From Nocardia fluminea (GTDB lineage Bacteria > Actinomycetota > Actinomycetes > Mycobacteriales > Mycobacteriaceae): a stretch of 64,000 nucleotides of DNA. The notes beneath the pieces were generated by a model. It saw only the letters and a list, made by a program, of their open reading frames with translations, searched no databases and was not told the origin of the DNA. The stretch spans positions 5,766,001 through 5,830,000 of the forward strand of contig NZ_PJMW01000002.1 in the NCBI RefSeq assembly GCF_002846365.1, written 5' to 3'. This document shows, piece after piece, positions 8,202 through 17,106 of this stretch (position 1 is the first letter of the stretch; each line of letters begins with the position of its first letter). Both the position numbers and the translations under genes were made by a program.

Positions 8202-9296
8202 TCAGAACTGCTGATTGCCGTGGTCGTGGAACCAGGCGACGATCTGGTCGTGGTCGGTGGTTTTGGACAGCGCCAGCAGGAGTAGTAGGCGTGCCTTCTT
8301 GGGGGCGAGGTCGCCGCCGCTGACGACGCCCATCTTCGGGTCGACGGTGATCGCGCCGGAGCCGTAGCCGTTGGTGGCGACCATCGTGATGGCTTTGGTT
8401 GCCATCGCGGCGTTCGCCTGGCTCGGGGAGGGAGTGCCTGCGAAGACGATGCCTTTGGCGCCTGCGGCGACGGCGGCGGTGATGGGCTCGGCGGGGGCGT
8501 CGAGGTAGCTGTGGGCGATGTCGACACGCGGGAGGGTGTCGCGGGGGATCGTGGTGAGGTCGAACGGGGTTGCCCAGCGGGCGGGGTCGTCGCAGTGCTG
8601 GACGCGGGCGGGGGCGCGTTGCACGCGGATGCTCGCCTGGTCGATGGTGCCGAGGTCGCCGTATTCGTGGGTGGTGAACGTGTGGACGCGGGTGGAGTCG
8701 GTTTTGGTGGCGTCGCGGGCGGGCAGAATCTGATCGTTGAGGGCGATGACCGTGCCGAAACAGGTGGTGCGGTTGCTCGCCGCGAGGCGGATCGCGTTGT
8801 ACAGGTTGACCGGTCCGTCGCTGCCGATCGCGGTCCACGGTCGCATCGCACCGGTCACCACGACCGGTTTCGGGCTGCGCACGGTGAGGTCGAGGAAATA
8901 GCTCAGTTCTTCCATGGTGGCCGAACCGGTGCTGACCACCACCGAATCATGGTCTCGGAGGCGGCGTTCGACCAGTTGCGACAAGTCGTAGAGGTCGGTG
9001 ACGGTGTACTCCCCGGATCCCTTCTGCCCGAAGTCCTCGGTCGACACGGCGGCGACATCACCGATTTCGGGGCGCAGCGAGTCGACGAGTTCGCCGATCG
9101 GGCGGGTGCCCGGTCGATAGGTTTCGAGGTCGGTGCGCCGGTCGGAGGTGCCCGCGATGGTGCCGCCGAGACCGATCACCGCGACCCGCTGCGCGGGGCC
9201 CGCCGGGGCCGGCTCCGCTGAGCTGACACCGATTCCGGCCCCGGCGACTGTTCCGGCGAGAGCGATCGTGGCGGCGATTTTCGCGACTGTGGGCAT
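8202..9296 (-). CDS. Secreted type II L-asparaginase
   Basis: 364 residues. It hydrolyses L-asparagine to aspartate and ammonia outside the membrane. The signal peptide (IAATIALAGTVAGAGIGVSSAEPA) is followed by VIGLGGTIAGTSD, the first catalytic Thr motif. Further on are VVVSTGSATMEELSYFLDLT (the second motif, where families usually read HGTDT) and TGAMRPWTAIGSDGP, which matches the substrate-contact block. The change of HGTDTxEE to STGSATMEE removes the usual Thr-Asp pair at that site, so activity should be tested. ATG 9296 is preferred; GTG 9305 is an alternative. It is convergent with mmpL. Confidence 0.87.
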   Translation of the reverse strand: MPTVAKIAATIALAGTVAGAGIGVSSAEPAPAGPAQRVAVIGLGGTIAGTSDRRTDLETYRPGTRPIGELVDSLRPEIGDVAAVSTEDFGQKGSGEYTVTDLYDLSQLVERRLRDHDSVVVSTGSATMEELSYFLDLTVRSPKPVVVTGAMRPWTAIGSDGPVNLYNAIRLAASNRTTCFGTVIALNDQILPARDATKTDSTRVHTFTTHEYGDLGTIDQASIRVQRAPARVQHCDDPARWATPFDLTTIPRDTLPRVDIAHSYLDAPAEPITAAVAAGAKGIVFAGTPSPSQANAAMATKAITMVATNGYGSGAITVDPKMGVVSGGDLAPKKARLLLLLALSKTTDHDQIVAWFHDHGNQQF

Positions 9297-9410
9297 GTGA
9301 CTCACGGTAGGAACGGCGCATACCTGACCACATCACTCCGGCGCGGTAGCTCGAGCCGATACCGAGGTACTGCGCGGGCGATCAGATCGTCTTGATGATG
9401 CCGCCGTCGA

Positions 9411-9660
9411 TCACACTCTGTGGCCCGAACTCCTCGCAGAGTCGTTTGCGAGTTCGGCGGCGGTATCGACAGCGAGGCAACCGCGTCGGGGTCGACGAGG
9501 CGATGTCCAGAACGACTGAGGCGCGCAGGTATTCGCGCAGGCACTTCCGGGTGGTCCCCGGCCTGGACATGTAGGCCTCGGCCATGGCCACACCCAGTCG
9601 GCCGTAGCGGTCGAGAACGACGTCGAACAGAGCGCGCTTGCTGCCGAAAGTCCGCGTGTC
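9411..9660 (-). pseudogene. TetR-family regulator remnant
   Basis: One minus frame reads TFGSKRALFDVVLDRYGRLG, the end of a TetR helix-turn-helix plus the following helix. About 45 residues later another frame reads RGCLAVDTAAELAND, the typical TetR motif after the DNA-binding domain. The two parts are in different frames, the N-terminal half of the HTH is missing (hmuV ends here) and the C-terminal half is gone. This is a decayed gene, and no start or RBS is seen. The flanking 9297-9410 contains nothing I recognise. Confidence 0.6.
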
Positions 9661-9670
9661 GAGCGTTATC

Positions 9671-10546
9671 TCAGCGATCGCCTCCGGTGCGTCCGCGCTC
9701 GGGTAAGACGAGCTGGGCGCCGGTGGTCGGGTGATCGAAGACATCGACGGGGTGGTGGTAGACCGTGGTGAGCAGTTCGCGGGTGAGGATCTCGCGTAGG
9801 GGGCCGTCGGCGGCGACGCGGCCCGCGTCCAGGACGGTGACCCGGTCGGCGTAGGCGGCGGCCACCCCCAGATCGTGGACGACGACGACCACGGCGGCGC
9901 CTTCGGTGGCACGGGTGGCGGCCAAGCGCAGCACGGCTTCCTGGTGACCGAGGTCCAAGGCGGCGGTCGGCTCGTCGAGCAGCAAGGTGGCGGTGTCCTG
10001 GGCGAGGACGCGCGCCAGCGCTACCCGCGCGCGCTCGCCCCCCGACAGCGACGGGAACACGCGCGTGGCGAGGTGGGTGACGTCGGTGGCGGCCATCGCT
10101 GCGGCGATGAGCGCGTCGTCGTTGTCGGCCGCCGCGGTGTGCAGCCACGGGGCGCGGCCCATGGCCACGACCTCACGGGCGGTGAAAGGGAAGCCGACAG
10201 CGTGGGATTGGGGCAGGACAGCGCGGCGGCGGGCCATGTCGGCGGGGGTCCAGTGCGAGAGCGCGTGGCCTTCGAGTTTCACCGTGCCCGCGCTGGCCTC
10301 GAGTTCGCCGGCAAGGGCGGCGAGCAGGCTGGACTTGCCCGCACCGTTCGGGCCGACGAGCGCGACGATCTCCCCGGCCGCGACCTGGAAGTCGACCTCC
10401 TCGAGGACGGTACGGGCGCCCCGCTGGACGGTGAGCCCGGTGGCGCGCAGGGTGACGGTGCCGAGTTGCGGGCGTGCGGGCACGTCGGGGGTTCGCGCGA
10501 ACAGCGAACGCCAGGAGGCGCGGCGTTCGCGGGTGGTGTCGGTCAT
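9671..10546 (-). CDS. hmuV: Heme ABC transporter ATP-binding protein
   Basis: 291 residues, the ATPase of a heme importer. Walker A is LVGPNGAGKSS (about residues 67-77), the signature is SLSGGERARVALARVLA, Walker B is ATLLLDEPTAALDLGHQ, and the H-loop His is in VVVHDLGVAA. The Q-loop is in VLPQSHAVGFPF. An extra 30-residue N-terminal extension precedes the ATPase core. The ATG overlaps the stop of the permease gene (ATGA), so the two are translationally coupled. hmuT-hmuU-hmuV order and family similarity support heme rather than siderophore uptake, though FecCDE-type importers are related. Confidence 0.9.
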   Translation of the reverse strand: MTDTTRERRASWRSLFARTPDVPARPQLGTVTLRATGLTVQRGARTVLEEVDFQVAAGEIVALVGPNGAGKSSLLAALAGELEASAGTVKLEGHALSHWTPADMARRRAVLPQSHAVGFPFTAREVVAMGRAPWLHTAAADNDDALIAAAMAATDVTHLATRVFPSLSGGERARVALARVLAQDTATLLLDEPTAALDLGHQEAVLRLAATRATEGAAVVVVVHDLGVAAAYADRVTVLDAGRVAADGPLREILTRELLTTVYHHPVDVFDHPTTGAQLVLPERGRTGGDR

Positions 10547-11664
10547 CCCCAGCCTCCCGCGCGGGCACGGGTGCGGCGTAGCAGCCAGAAGAAGAACGGG
10601 CCGCCGATCAGGGAGGTGAGCATGCCCAGCGGCAGGTCGGCGTTGTGGACCAGCGTGCGGGCGGCGACGTCGGCGCCGAGCAGCACCACCGCGCCCACGA
10701 TCGCGCTGAGCGGGACGAGCACCCGGTGGCCGGGGCCGACCATCATGCGGACCAGATGCGGCACGATCAGCCCCACGAACAAGATGATGCCGCTGAACGC
10801 CACGCCCGCCGCGGTGAGCACGGCGACCACCACGATCACCTGCCTGCGCAGCCGCTCCACGTCGACACCGAGGTGGCGGGCCGCGGAATCGCCGAGCGCG
10901 AGCAGGTCCAGGCGTGGTGCGATGAGGATCGCGGCCAGGATGCCGGCCGAGGCCAGCACCGCCACGACAGCCACCGACTGCCAGGTGGCGCCGTTGAGGC
11001 TGCCGAGCTGCCAGAACACGATCTGATCCCGCGCGGCGGGGCTGGCGACGAACAGCAGCAGCGCGATCAACCCGCCGGCGAAGGCGTTGATCGCGACACC
11101 GGTGAGGATCAGCGTCACCACCTCGGTACGCCCGTTCGACCTCGACAACACATAGACCAGGGCGGTGGTGATCAACCCGGCGACGAAGGCGGCCGCCGCC
11201 ACCGACCACGCGGCGACGAACGCACCGCCGACCACGATCACCGTGCCCGCGCCGACCGCCGCACCGGCCGAGACCCCGATGACGCCGGGTTCGGCGAGCG
11301 GATTGGCGAACACCCCCTGCAACAACGCTCCCGCTGTCGCCAGGCAAGCCCCGACCAGGACGGCGAGGGCCACCCGAGGGAACCGCACCTCCCACAGCGT
11401 CACCTCACCGGCCGGATGCGCGGGCATCGGCCCGATGTCCAGGCCGATCCGGTGCGCCACACTGCCGAGCACCTCGGCGACGGTCGTGGGGACCTGCCCG
11501 AGCACCGCCGAGACCAGCGCCAGCACGAGCAGGGCGAGCAACGCCCCCGCGAACACGACGCTCACGCGCGTGCCCCGGTGCCCCGTGGGCGGCAGCGGAT
11601 CGGGGGTGGCGTCGGTGATCCGCGGGGTGTCCGCGGCTTTGGTCAGGTCGGGGACTTCGCTCAT
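10543..11664 (-). CDS. hmuU: Heme/iron ABC transporter permease
   Basis: 373 residues. FecCD/BtuC-type permease with about ten membrane segments. Diagnostic pieces are LWEVRFPRVALAVLVGACL, GALLQGVFANPLAEPGVIGVS, the central GVAINAFAGGLIAL and the late FVGLIVPHLVRMM. Each protomer of the dimer carries the heme path in the membrane. ATG 11664 is taken; GTG 11682 is in frame but has no better RBS. A Pro-rich cytoplasmic N-terminal tail of about 35 residues precedes TM1. It lies 31 bp after hmuT and overlaps hmuV by 4 bp. Confidence 0.9.
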   Translation of the reverse strand: MSEVPDLTKAADTPRITDATPDPLPPTGHRGTRVSVVFAGALLALLVLALVSAVLGQVPTTVAEVLGSVAHRIGLDIGPMPAHPAGEVTLWEVRFPRVALAVLVGACLATAGALLQGVFANPLAEPGVIGVSAGAAVGAGTVIVVGGAFVAAWSVAAAAFVAGLITTALVYVLSRSNGRTEVVTLILTGVAINAFAGGLIALLLFVASPAARDQIVFWQLGSLNGATWQSVAVVAVLASAGILAAILIAPRLDLLALGDSAARHLGVDVERLRRQVIVVVAVLTAAGVAFSGIILFVGLIVPHLVRMMVGPGHRVLVPLSAIVGAVVLLGADVAARTLVHNADLPLGMLTSLIGGPFFFWLLRRTRARAGGWG

Positions 11665-11695
11665 GCGGGGTCCGCCCGGCACGACTGCTGGGCGC

Positions 11696-12709
11696 TCATG
11701 CCGATTTGCCGTAGACGGCGTCGGACAGCGCGGAGACCACGCGGCCGGTATTGGGGCCGAAACTCAGGATCACCGCGTCGGACATGTCGACCACGCGCCG
11801 ACTGCGGCCCGCCGGAGTCTGGGCGATGCCGGGCACCTTCTCCAGTCCTTCGACGCCCCCCACCGATTTCAGCCCGTCCGACATCACCAGCAGCACGTCG
11901 GGGGCGGCGGCGATCATGGCCTCGCTGGTGATGGACACGAACGGCTCGTTCACTCCCGAGGCGGTGCCCGCGTCCACGCCACCGATCGCGGCGATCAGCG
12001 AATCCGCGCCGGAGCCGGGCCCGGCCATCATGGTGATCGCGGCGCTGCGCAGATACAGGAACGCGATCTTGGGCTGTGGATCCTGCTTCGGCACGCGGGC
12101 CGTCGCCGCGGCGATCTCGTCCTTGGTGCGGGCGCCGAGCTGCTTGCCCGCTTCGGGAACGCCCAGCGCGGTGCCCACGGCCTCGATCTGTGGGACGACG
12201 CCGTCCATGCTGCGATCGGGGTCGAAGTAGACGACGGTCACTCCCGCCGCACGCAGCTGCTCGCGGACGGCCGGGGCCGCGCTGGTGGTGTCGGTGAGGA
12301 ACACCGACGGGCGCAGGTTCAGCACCGCTTCGACGCTGAGGCTGCCGTTGCCACCGGCCACATTGGGTACCGCGGCGACGGCGGGAAACGACGCCGAGGT
12401 GCTGCGGCCGACGAGGTTCGCGCCCAGGCCCAGCGCCCACACGGTCTGGGCGAGGGTGCCGTACCGGTCGACGGCGATGATCCGTGAGGTGTCGGCGATG
12501 GTGACGTCGGTGCCGTCGTGGGATTTCACCGTCACCGGCAACCGTGGATTCGGTGCGGGTCCGATCGGCACGGGGTCGAGGTCGGCGAGCTGGGCGGTCA
12601 CCGGCCCACCGGAATTGGCAGTCGATGCAGGATTGCTTCCGGTGCAAGCGACGGCGCCGGTCAGCACCGTCGCCGCGAGCATCGCCGTCAGCACACCACG
12701 CAGTTTCAT
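11696..12709 (-). CDS. hmuT: Heme-binding lipoprotein of the HmuTUV importer
   Basis: 337 residues. Signal peptide with lipobox TGAVAC (Cys about residue 22), then a class III periplasmic-binding-protein fold: IIAVDRYGTLAQTVWALGLGANLVGRS, a long backbone helix near the middle, and VILSFGPNTGRVVSAL at the end. It captures heme outside the cell and delivers it to HmuU. No Shine-Dalgarno is visible. Instead a TAGCCT -10 box ends 7 nt before the ATG, so the mRNA is probably leaderless, and an iron-box-like palindrome overlaps that -10. A start 21 nt upstream would put the signal peptide slightly longer. Confidence 0.9.
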   Translation of the reverse strand: MKLRGVLTAMLAATVLTGAVACTGSNPASTANSGGPVTAQLADLDPVPIGPAPNPRLPVTVKSHDGTDVTIADTSRIIAVDRYGTLAQTVWALGLGANLVGRSTSASFPAVAAVPNVAGGNGSLSVEAVLNLRPSVFLTDTTSAAPAVREQLRAAGVTVVYFDPDRSMDGVVPQIEAVGTALGVPEAGKQLGARTKDEIAAATARVPKQDPQPKIAFLYLRSAAITMMAGPGSGADSLIAAIGGVDAGTASGVNEPFVSITSEAMIAAAPDVLLVMSDGLKSVGGVEGLEKVPGIAQTPAGRSRRVVDMSDAVILSFGPNTGRVVSALSDAVYGKSA

Positions 12710-12728
12710 GCAGGTAAGGCTAGCCATC
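12710..12728 (-). promoter_or_regulatory. IdeR/DtxR-like iron box overlapping the hmuT -10 region
   Basis: On the plus strand the site reads AGGTAAGGCTAGCC (12712-12725), matching the DtxR/IdeR consensus TTAGGTTAGGCTAACCTAA at 12 of its 14 positions, including the central symmetric part. It covers the TAGCCT -10 element of hmuT (12722-12717, minus strand). Iron-loaded IdeR bound here would block transcription of hmuTUV. That heme/iron uptake genes are IdeR/DtxR-controlled is established in actinobacteria. The match itself is read directly; binding is inferred. Confidence 0.6.
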
Positions 12729-13704
12729 ATTCGGAACGGGCGCTCACGTCGTCCAGTGCGGCCGCGATCGCCCGCGGCAACTCGAGAGTTTCGGCGGCCA
12801 GCACGCCGGTGAGCTGACCGATATCGCGGGCACCGACGATCATGCTCGTGATGCCCGGCCGGTCACGGATCCAGGCCAGCGCCACCGCCAGCGGTGACGT
12901 GCCCAGCCCGTCGGCGGCGGTGACCAGCGCGTCGACCACCCTGGTCGCCCGGTCGTCGTCGAGCCTGCGCCGGATCTCGGCCGCGGTCGCCTCGTCGGCG
13001 CCCCGCGAATCCGCCGGAACACCGTCGCGGTACTTGCCGGTCAAGATCCCACCCGCCAGCGGCGCCGACGCGACGATGCCGACCCCGTGGTGGCGTGCGG
13101 CGGGAATCACATCGTTCTCGGTGCCACGCGCGAGCAGCGAGTACGGCGTCTGCGCGGCGCTGATCGGCGCGATCGCGGCCAGACTCGCCAACTGCCACGC
13201 CGCGAAACCACGGACCCCCGCGTACCGGGTGCGGCCGGTCCGCACCGCGGTCTCCAGGGTCGCCGCCACCTCGTCGAGCGGGGTGTAGGGGTCCCAGGCG
13301 GCGATGCTCCAGATGTCGAGATGGTCGGTGCCCAGTTCGAGCAGGGTCCGGTCGAGTTGTTTGAGCAGCGTGCGCCGCGACGCGTCGACCACCGGGCCCA
13401 CCGCCGCGGGCGCGGGCACCGAGTCACCGACCCCGGCGCCGGGTGCGTGCATCACCACACCCGCGCTGCCGCTGAGCACCAATTCGTCACGCGACACCAG
13501 ATCGCCGAGCAGCTCCGCCAGGATCCGCTGCGCCGCCCCCTCGCCGTAGACGGGCGAGATGTCGACGAGCGTGCCACCGGCCTCGGTGAACGCCGCCAGC
13601 TGCACCGACGCCTCGTCGGCATCGGTATGCGTCCCCCAGGTATGGGTCGCCAACCCGATCCGCGACACCCGAAGGCCGCTGCGTCCCACCGTTCGCTGTT
13701 CCAT
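12727..13704 (-). CDS. Aldo/keto reductase-fold protein with two catalytic-tetrad residues replaced
   Basis: 325 residues. It has the TIM-barrel AKR pattern: GRSGLRVSRIGLA start, VDISPVYGEG with the tetrad Asp48 and Tyr53, LDRTLLELGTDHLDIW, and the C-terminal cofactor segment ITSMIVGARDIGQL. The tetrad Lys (normally in VIATKVG) aligns with Ser80 in VLSGSAG, and the tetrad His (normally in YQVHRWDP) aligns with Ala135 in WSIAAWDP. It may bind NADPH without normal reductase chemistry. The stop lies 17 bp before the hmuT ATG. Opposite, 225 bp away, is uppP; that interval holds no gene I can support. Confidence 0.88.
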   Translation of the reverse strand: MEQRTVGRSGLRVSRIGLATHTWGTHTDADEASVQLAAFTEAGGTLVDISPVYGEGAAQRILAELLGDLVSRDELVLSGSAGVVMHAPGAGVGDSVPAPAAVGPVVDASRRTLLKQLDRTLLELGTDHLDIWSIAAWDPYTPLDEVAATLETAVRTGRTRYAGVRGFAAWQLASLAAIAPISAAQTPYSLLARGTENDVIPAARHHGVGIVASAPLAGGILTGKYRDGVPADSRGADEATAAEIRRRLDDDRATRVVDALVTAADGLGTSPLAVALAWIRDRPGITSMIVGARDIGQLTGVLAAETLELPRAIAAALDDVSARSE

Positions 13705-13929
13705 CACCGCGCCCGCGCTTTCGTCACGGCGACAGCCTAATGCGCGCACCACCGCTGCCTCGCTCGGCGACCCGCGCCACGGCGCGGCAGAACCCGATCT
13801 CGGCGACCGGCGGGCGACGACCGCACCCGACGACGGGTAGGGTCGCTGCGAGATCGTGGCCGTCATGGCGGCAGATGAAGCAAAAGCCCAGGAGGACGCC
13901 GTCTTTCGGGCGCGAGTCAGCAGGAGGAC

Positions 13930-14874
13930 GTGTTGGGCGAGTCGATGACCTGGTTCCAGGCATTGGTACTCGGATTGGTGCAGGGGCTCACCGAGTTCCT
14001 GCCGATCTCGTCCTCGGCGCACCTGCGCATCGTGTCGGGCGTGTTCTTCGGCGACGACGCGGGCGCGTCGTTCACCGCGGTCACCCAGCTCGGCACCGAG
14101 GCAGCGGTGCTGGTGTACTTCGCCAAGGACATCTGGCGCATCCTCGTCGCCTGGTTCACCACGCTCGGAATGCGCTGGCGCGAACGATCCCAGCGCGAGG
14201 TCGCGGTGGGCGACCGGGTCACCACGAAGCTGCCGGTGATGGACCGCAGTGCCCGCGATGCGCACGAACGCGACACCCAGCGCGAACTGGACTACCGCAT
14301 CGGCTGGTACGTGATCATCGCCACCATCCCGATCGGGGTGCTGGGATACCTGTTCAAGGACGAGATCCGCACCGGTGCCCGCAATCTGTGGCTGGTCTCG
14401 TTCATGCTGATCGCGTTCGCGCTGGTGATCGCCGCGGGTGAGTACTTCGGCAAGAAAGAACGTCCGATCGAACAGCTCACGACCCGCGACGGCATCCTCA
14501 TGGGCCTGGCGCAATGCCTCGCGCTGATTCCCGGCGTGTCCCGCTCCGGCGCCACCTCGACCGCGGGCCTGTTCCTCGGCCTGAAGCGAGAAGCGGCCGT
14601 GCGGTTCTCGTTCCTGCTGGCCATCCCCGCGGTGACCGCATCGGGCCTGTTCAGCCTGCCCGACGCGTTCGAACCGGCCGGTGAGGGCCTCAATGCCAGT
14701 GGGCCGCAGCTGCTCGTGGCCACGATCGTGGCCTTCGTCGTCGGCTACGCCTCGGTGGCCTGGCTGCTGAAGTTCGTCGGCAAGCATTCGTTCTACTGGT
14801 TCGTCGGCTACCGGATCATCCTCGGCGTCACGATGTTGGGCCTGCTGGCCGCCGGCGTCGTCGCCGCGACCTGA
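13930..14874 (+). CDS. uppP: Undecaprenyl-diphosphatase (UppP/BacA)
   Basis: 314 residues, integral membrane. It dephosphorylates undecaprenyl pyrophosphate to recycle the lipid carrier of peptidoglycan synthesis. The motif [16 protein letters not shown] near residue 20 carries the catalytic Glu/Ser region, and [17 protein letters not shown] holds the second catalytic motif with the essential Arg. About eight membrane segments. A charged insert of about 45 residues ([13 protein letters not shown]...) between TM3 and TM4 is longer than in E. coli. The GTG at 13930 is chosen because AGGAGG lies 5 nt upstream; ATG 13945 is internal. It is followed at 32 bp by the phosphatase gene. Confidence 0.96.
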   Translation: MLGESMTWFQALVLGLVQGLTEFLPISSSAHLRIVSGVFFGDDAGASFTAVTQLGTEAAVLVYFAKDIWRILVAWFTTLGMRWRERSQREVAVGDRVTTKLPVMDRSARDAHERDTQRELDYRIGWYVIIATIPIGVLGYLFKDEIRTGARNLWLVSFMLIAFALVIAAGEYFGKKERPIEQLTTRDGILMGLAQCLALIPGVSRSGATSTAGLFLGLKREAAVRFSFLLAIPAVTASGLFSLPDAFEPAGEGLNASGPQLLVATIVAFVVGYASVAWLLKFVGKHSFYWFVGYRIILGVTMLGLLAAGVVAAT

Positions 14875-14906
14875 GGATGACGCTCTTCCATGGTTAGGCT
14901 GGTCCC

Positions 14907-15623
14907 ATGACGGTGATCCTGCTCCGGCACGGAGTGTCCACCTCCAACACCGCGCGTACCCTCGCGGGCCGCGCCCCCGGCGTCGAACTCACCGAGCGCG
15001 GCACCGAACAGGCCGCCGCGGTGGCCGACCGGCTCGCGATGCTGCCGATCGAGCACATCGCCAGCTCGCCGCTGCTGCGCTGTCAGCGCACCGTGGCGCC
15101 ATTGGCCGAGAAGCTCGGTCTCGAACCCGAGCACGACGAACGCCTCATCGAGGTCGACTACGGCGACTGGACCGGGCGCCCGATCGCCGAGCTGATCACC
15201 GAACCGCTGTGGCGGGTCGTGCAGGGGCACGCCTCGGGTGCGGTGTTCCCCGGTGGGGAGGGGCTGGCCCAGGTCCAGCAGCGCGCGGTGGCCGCGATCC
15301 GCGATATCGAACGCACCCTGGCCGAGAAGGCGGGCCGGGATGTGTTGTGGGTCGCGTGCGCGCACGGCGATGTCATCAAATCGATCCTGGCCGACGCCCT
15401 CGGTCTGCACCTGGACAGCTTCCAGCGGATCGCGGTGGAACCTGCGTCGATCAGCGTCGTCCGCTACAGCCCGCACGGGCCGTCGGTATGGAAGTTCAAC
15501 GACACCGGCGCCGATCTCTCCGCGCTGGCCGCGGCCGCACCGGCGACACCGACACCCGGTGGAGAGGTGCCCACGGCAACAAACGCGGATAATGGGAATG
15601 CGGGGCACCGCGATTCTCCTTAG
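14907..15623 (+). CDS. Histidine phosphatase, MSMEG_4193 family
   Basis: 238 residues, phosphoglycerate-mutase-like. VILLRHGVSTSNTARTLAGR carries the RHG nucleophile His, and WVACAHGDVIKSIL carries the second His. The acidic catalytic residue lies in LIEVDYGDWTGR. The C-terminal ~40 residues are Ala/Pro/Thr-rich and probably disordered. A TAGGCT -10 box ends 6 nt before the ATG, consistent with a leaderless transcript. The family is regularly found with DUF3090 and SCO1664-type genes upstream of mshC in actinobacteria. Physiological substrate unknown. Confidence 0.9.
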   Translation: MTVILLRHGVSTSNTARTLAGRAPGVELTERGTEQAAAVADRLAMLPIEHIASSPLLRCQRTVAPLAEKLGLEPEHDERLIEVDYGDWTGRPIAELITEPLWRVVQGHASGAVFPGGEGLAQVQQRAVAAIRDIERTLAEKAGRDVLWVACAHGDVIKSILADALGLHLDSFQRIAVEPASISVVRYSPHGPSVWKFNDTGADLSALAAAAPATPTPGGEVPTATNADNGNAGHRDSP

Positions 15624-15672
15624 AGGAGTGTGTTCGTGAGTGTCGATCAGGGTCACGTATCAGGAGGTGCAT

Positions 15673-16260
15673 GTGTCACGCGCAATCCATGTATTTCGCA
15701 CCCCCGATCGTTTCGTCGCCGGGACCGTCGGTGAACCGGGCGATCGTTCGTTCTACCTGCAAGCCGTGCAGGAGCCGCTGGTGGTGAGTGTGCTGCTCGA
15801 GAAGCAGCAGGTGAAGGTGCTCGCCGACCGGATGGGTCTGCTGCTCGACGAGGTAGCGCGCCGCTTCGGCGCCGAGGTGCCACCCGAAGGGGAGGACGTG
15901 CGAGATGTCGCGCCACTGGTCACCCCCATCGACACCGAATTCCGGGTCGGCACCATGGGTCTGGGCTGGGACTCCGACGCCAACGCCGTGGTGGTCGAGT
16001 TGCTCGCGATCACCGAGACCGAGGTCGACGAATCGGTGGTGCTCGACGACACCGACGAAGGCCCCGACGCGGTGCGGGTGTTCCTGACCCCCATTCAGGC
16101 GCGCGAGTTCGCGTTGCGGTCGGCGCGGGTGATCGCGGCAGGGCGCCCACCGTGCCCGCTGTGCGGGGAGCCGCTGTCCTCGCGGGGGCACATGTGTGTG
16201 CGCACCAACGGGTACAAGCGCGGCGAGATCTTCGGCGCTGCCGAGCTCGAAGAGGAGTGA
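15673..16260 (+). CDS. DUF3090 family protein
   Basis: 195 residues, cytoplasmic. The start SRAIHVFRTPDRFVAGTVGEPG is the family hallmark. The C-terminus contains PPCPLCGEPLSSRGHMCVRTNGY, a CxxC...C arrangement that looks like a zinc ribbon. The GTG at 15673 follows AGGAGG at 5 nt; the open frame extends upstream to 15640, but without an RBS. It is 6 bp before the next gene, so both are co-transcribed. Function unknown; the constant neighbourhood of a phosphatase, a kinase-like protein and mshC suggests a shared pathway. Confidence 0.9.
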   Translation: MSRAIHVFRTPDRFVAGTVGEPGDRSFYLQAVQEPLVVSVLLEKQQVKVLADRMGLLLDEVARRFGAEVPPEGEDVRDVAPLVTPIDTEFRVGTMGLGWDSDANAVVVELLAITETEVDESVVLDDTDEGPDAVRVFLTPIQAREFALRSARVIAAGRPPCPLCGEPLSSRGHMCVRTNGYKRGEIFGAAELEEE

Positions 16261-16266
16261 TCTCTC

Positions 16267-17064
16267 GTGCCGGTGCTCACCGAAGGTGACCTCGACATCG
16301 TCGGCCGGATCGGCGTCGCCAGCAACCTCACGCTGGTGTGTGAGATCGCCGCGCCCGAACCCGACGGCGCCCCGCTGCGGGTGGTGTACAAGCCGGTGCG
16401 TGGTGAACGACCGCTGTGGGACTTTCCCGACGGCACCCTCGCGGGCCGCGAAGTCGCGTCGTATCTGATCTCCGAACATCTCGGCTGGGGTGTGATCCCG
16501 GAAACTGTGCTGCGCGACGGGCCGTTGGGTCCGGGCATGGTGCAGCGCTGGGTCACCTCGGTCGACAACCGCACCGACGCCCGTCAGCGCCTGGACCTGG
16601 TCGATCTGTGCACGCCGGGCACCGTGCCCGAGGGATTCTGCGAAGTGTTGCGCGCGCTCGACGAGCAGGGCAACGAGGTCTCGCTCATCCACGCCGACGA
16701 TCCGCGCCTGCAACGGATGGCGGTGCTGGATCTGTTGCTCAACAACGCCGATCGCAAGGGCGGGCACGCGCTGGAAGGCGTCGACGGGCAGGTCTACGGC
16801 GTCGACCACGGTATCTGTCTGCACACCGAACCGAAACTGCGCACTGTGCTGTGGGGGTGGGCGGGGCGACCGGTGCACGAGTCGCTGATCCCCGACATCA
16901 CCGCCTTCGCCGCGAATCTGCCCGGCGCCGTTGCCGATTCGCTGGCCACCCACATCACCGACGCCGAGATCACCGCGCTGACCGAACGCGCGAAGGCGTT
17001 GCTCGACGACCCGGTGATGCCGATCCCCAACTCCTCGCGCCCGATCCCCTGGCCTGCTTTCTGA
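16267..17064 (+). CDS. SCO1664 family protein (PI3/4-kinase-like fold)
   Basis: 265 residues. RVVYKPVRGERPLWDFPDGTLAGREVASYLISEHLG holds a likely ATP-binding Lys and Glu, and LDLLLNNADRKGGHALEGVDGQVYGVDHGICLH contains a kinase-like catalytic loop with NADRK and the metal-binding GVDHG. This pattern resembles PI3/4-kinase and HipA-like folds. GTG start 6 bp after DUF3090. The family is conserved in actinobacteria next to mshC. Substrate unknown; protein or small-molecule kinase are both possible. Confidence 0.87.
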   Translation: MPVLTEGDLDIVGRIGVASNLTLVCEIAAPEPDGAPLRVVYKPVRGERPLWDFPDGTLAGREVASYLISEHLGWGVIPETVLRDGPLGPGMVQRWVTSVDNRTDARQRLDLVDLCTPGTVPEGFCEVLRALDEQGNEVSLIHADDPRLQRMAVLDLLLNNADRKGGHALEGVDGQVYGVDHGICLHTEPKLRTVLWGWAGRPVHESLIPDITAFAANLPGAVADSLATHITDAEITALTERAKALLDDPVMPIPNSSRPIPWPAF

Positions 17065-17106
17065 CCGCAGGACCGGAGCCGATAATCGGTCGTGCTCCAC
17101 CCGCCC

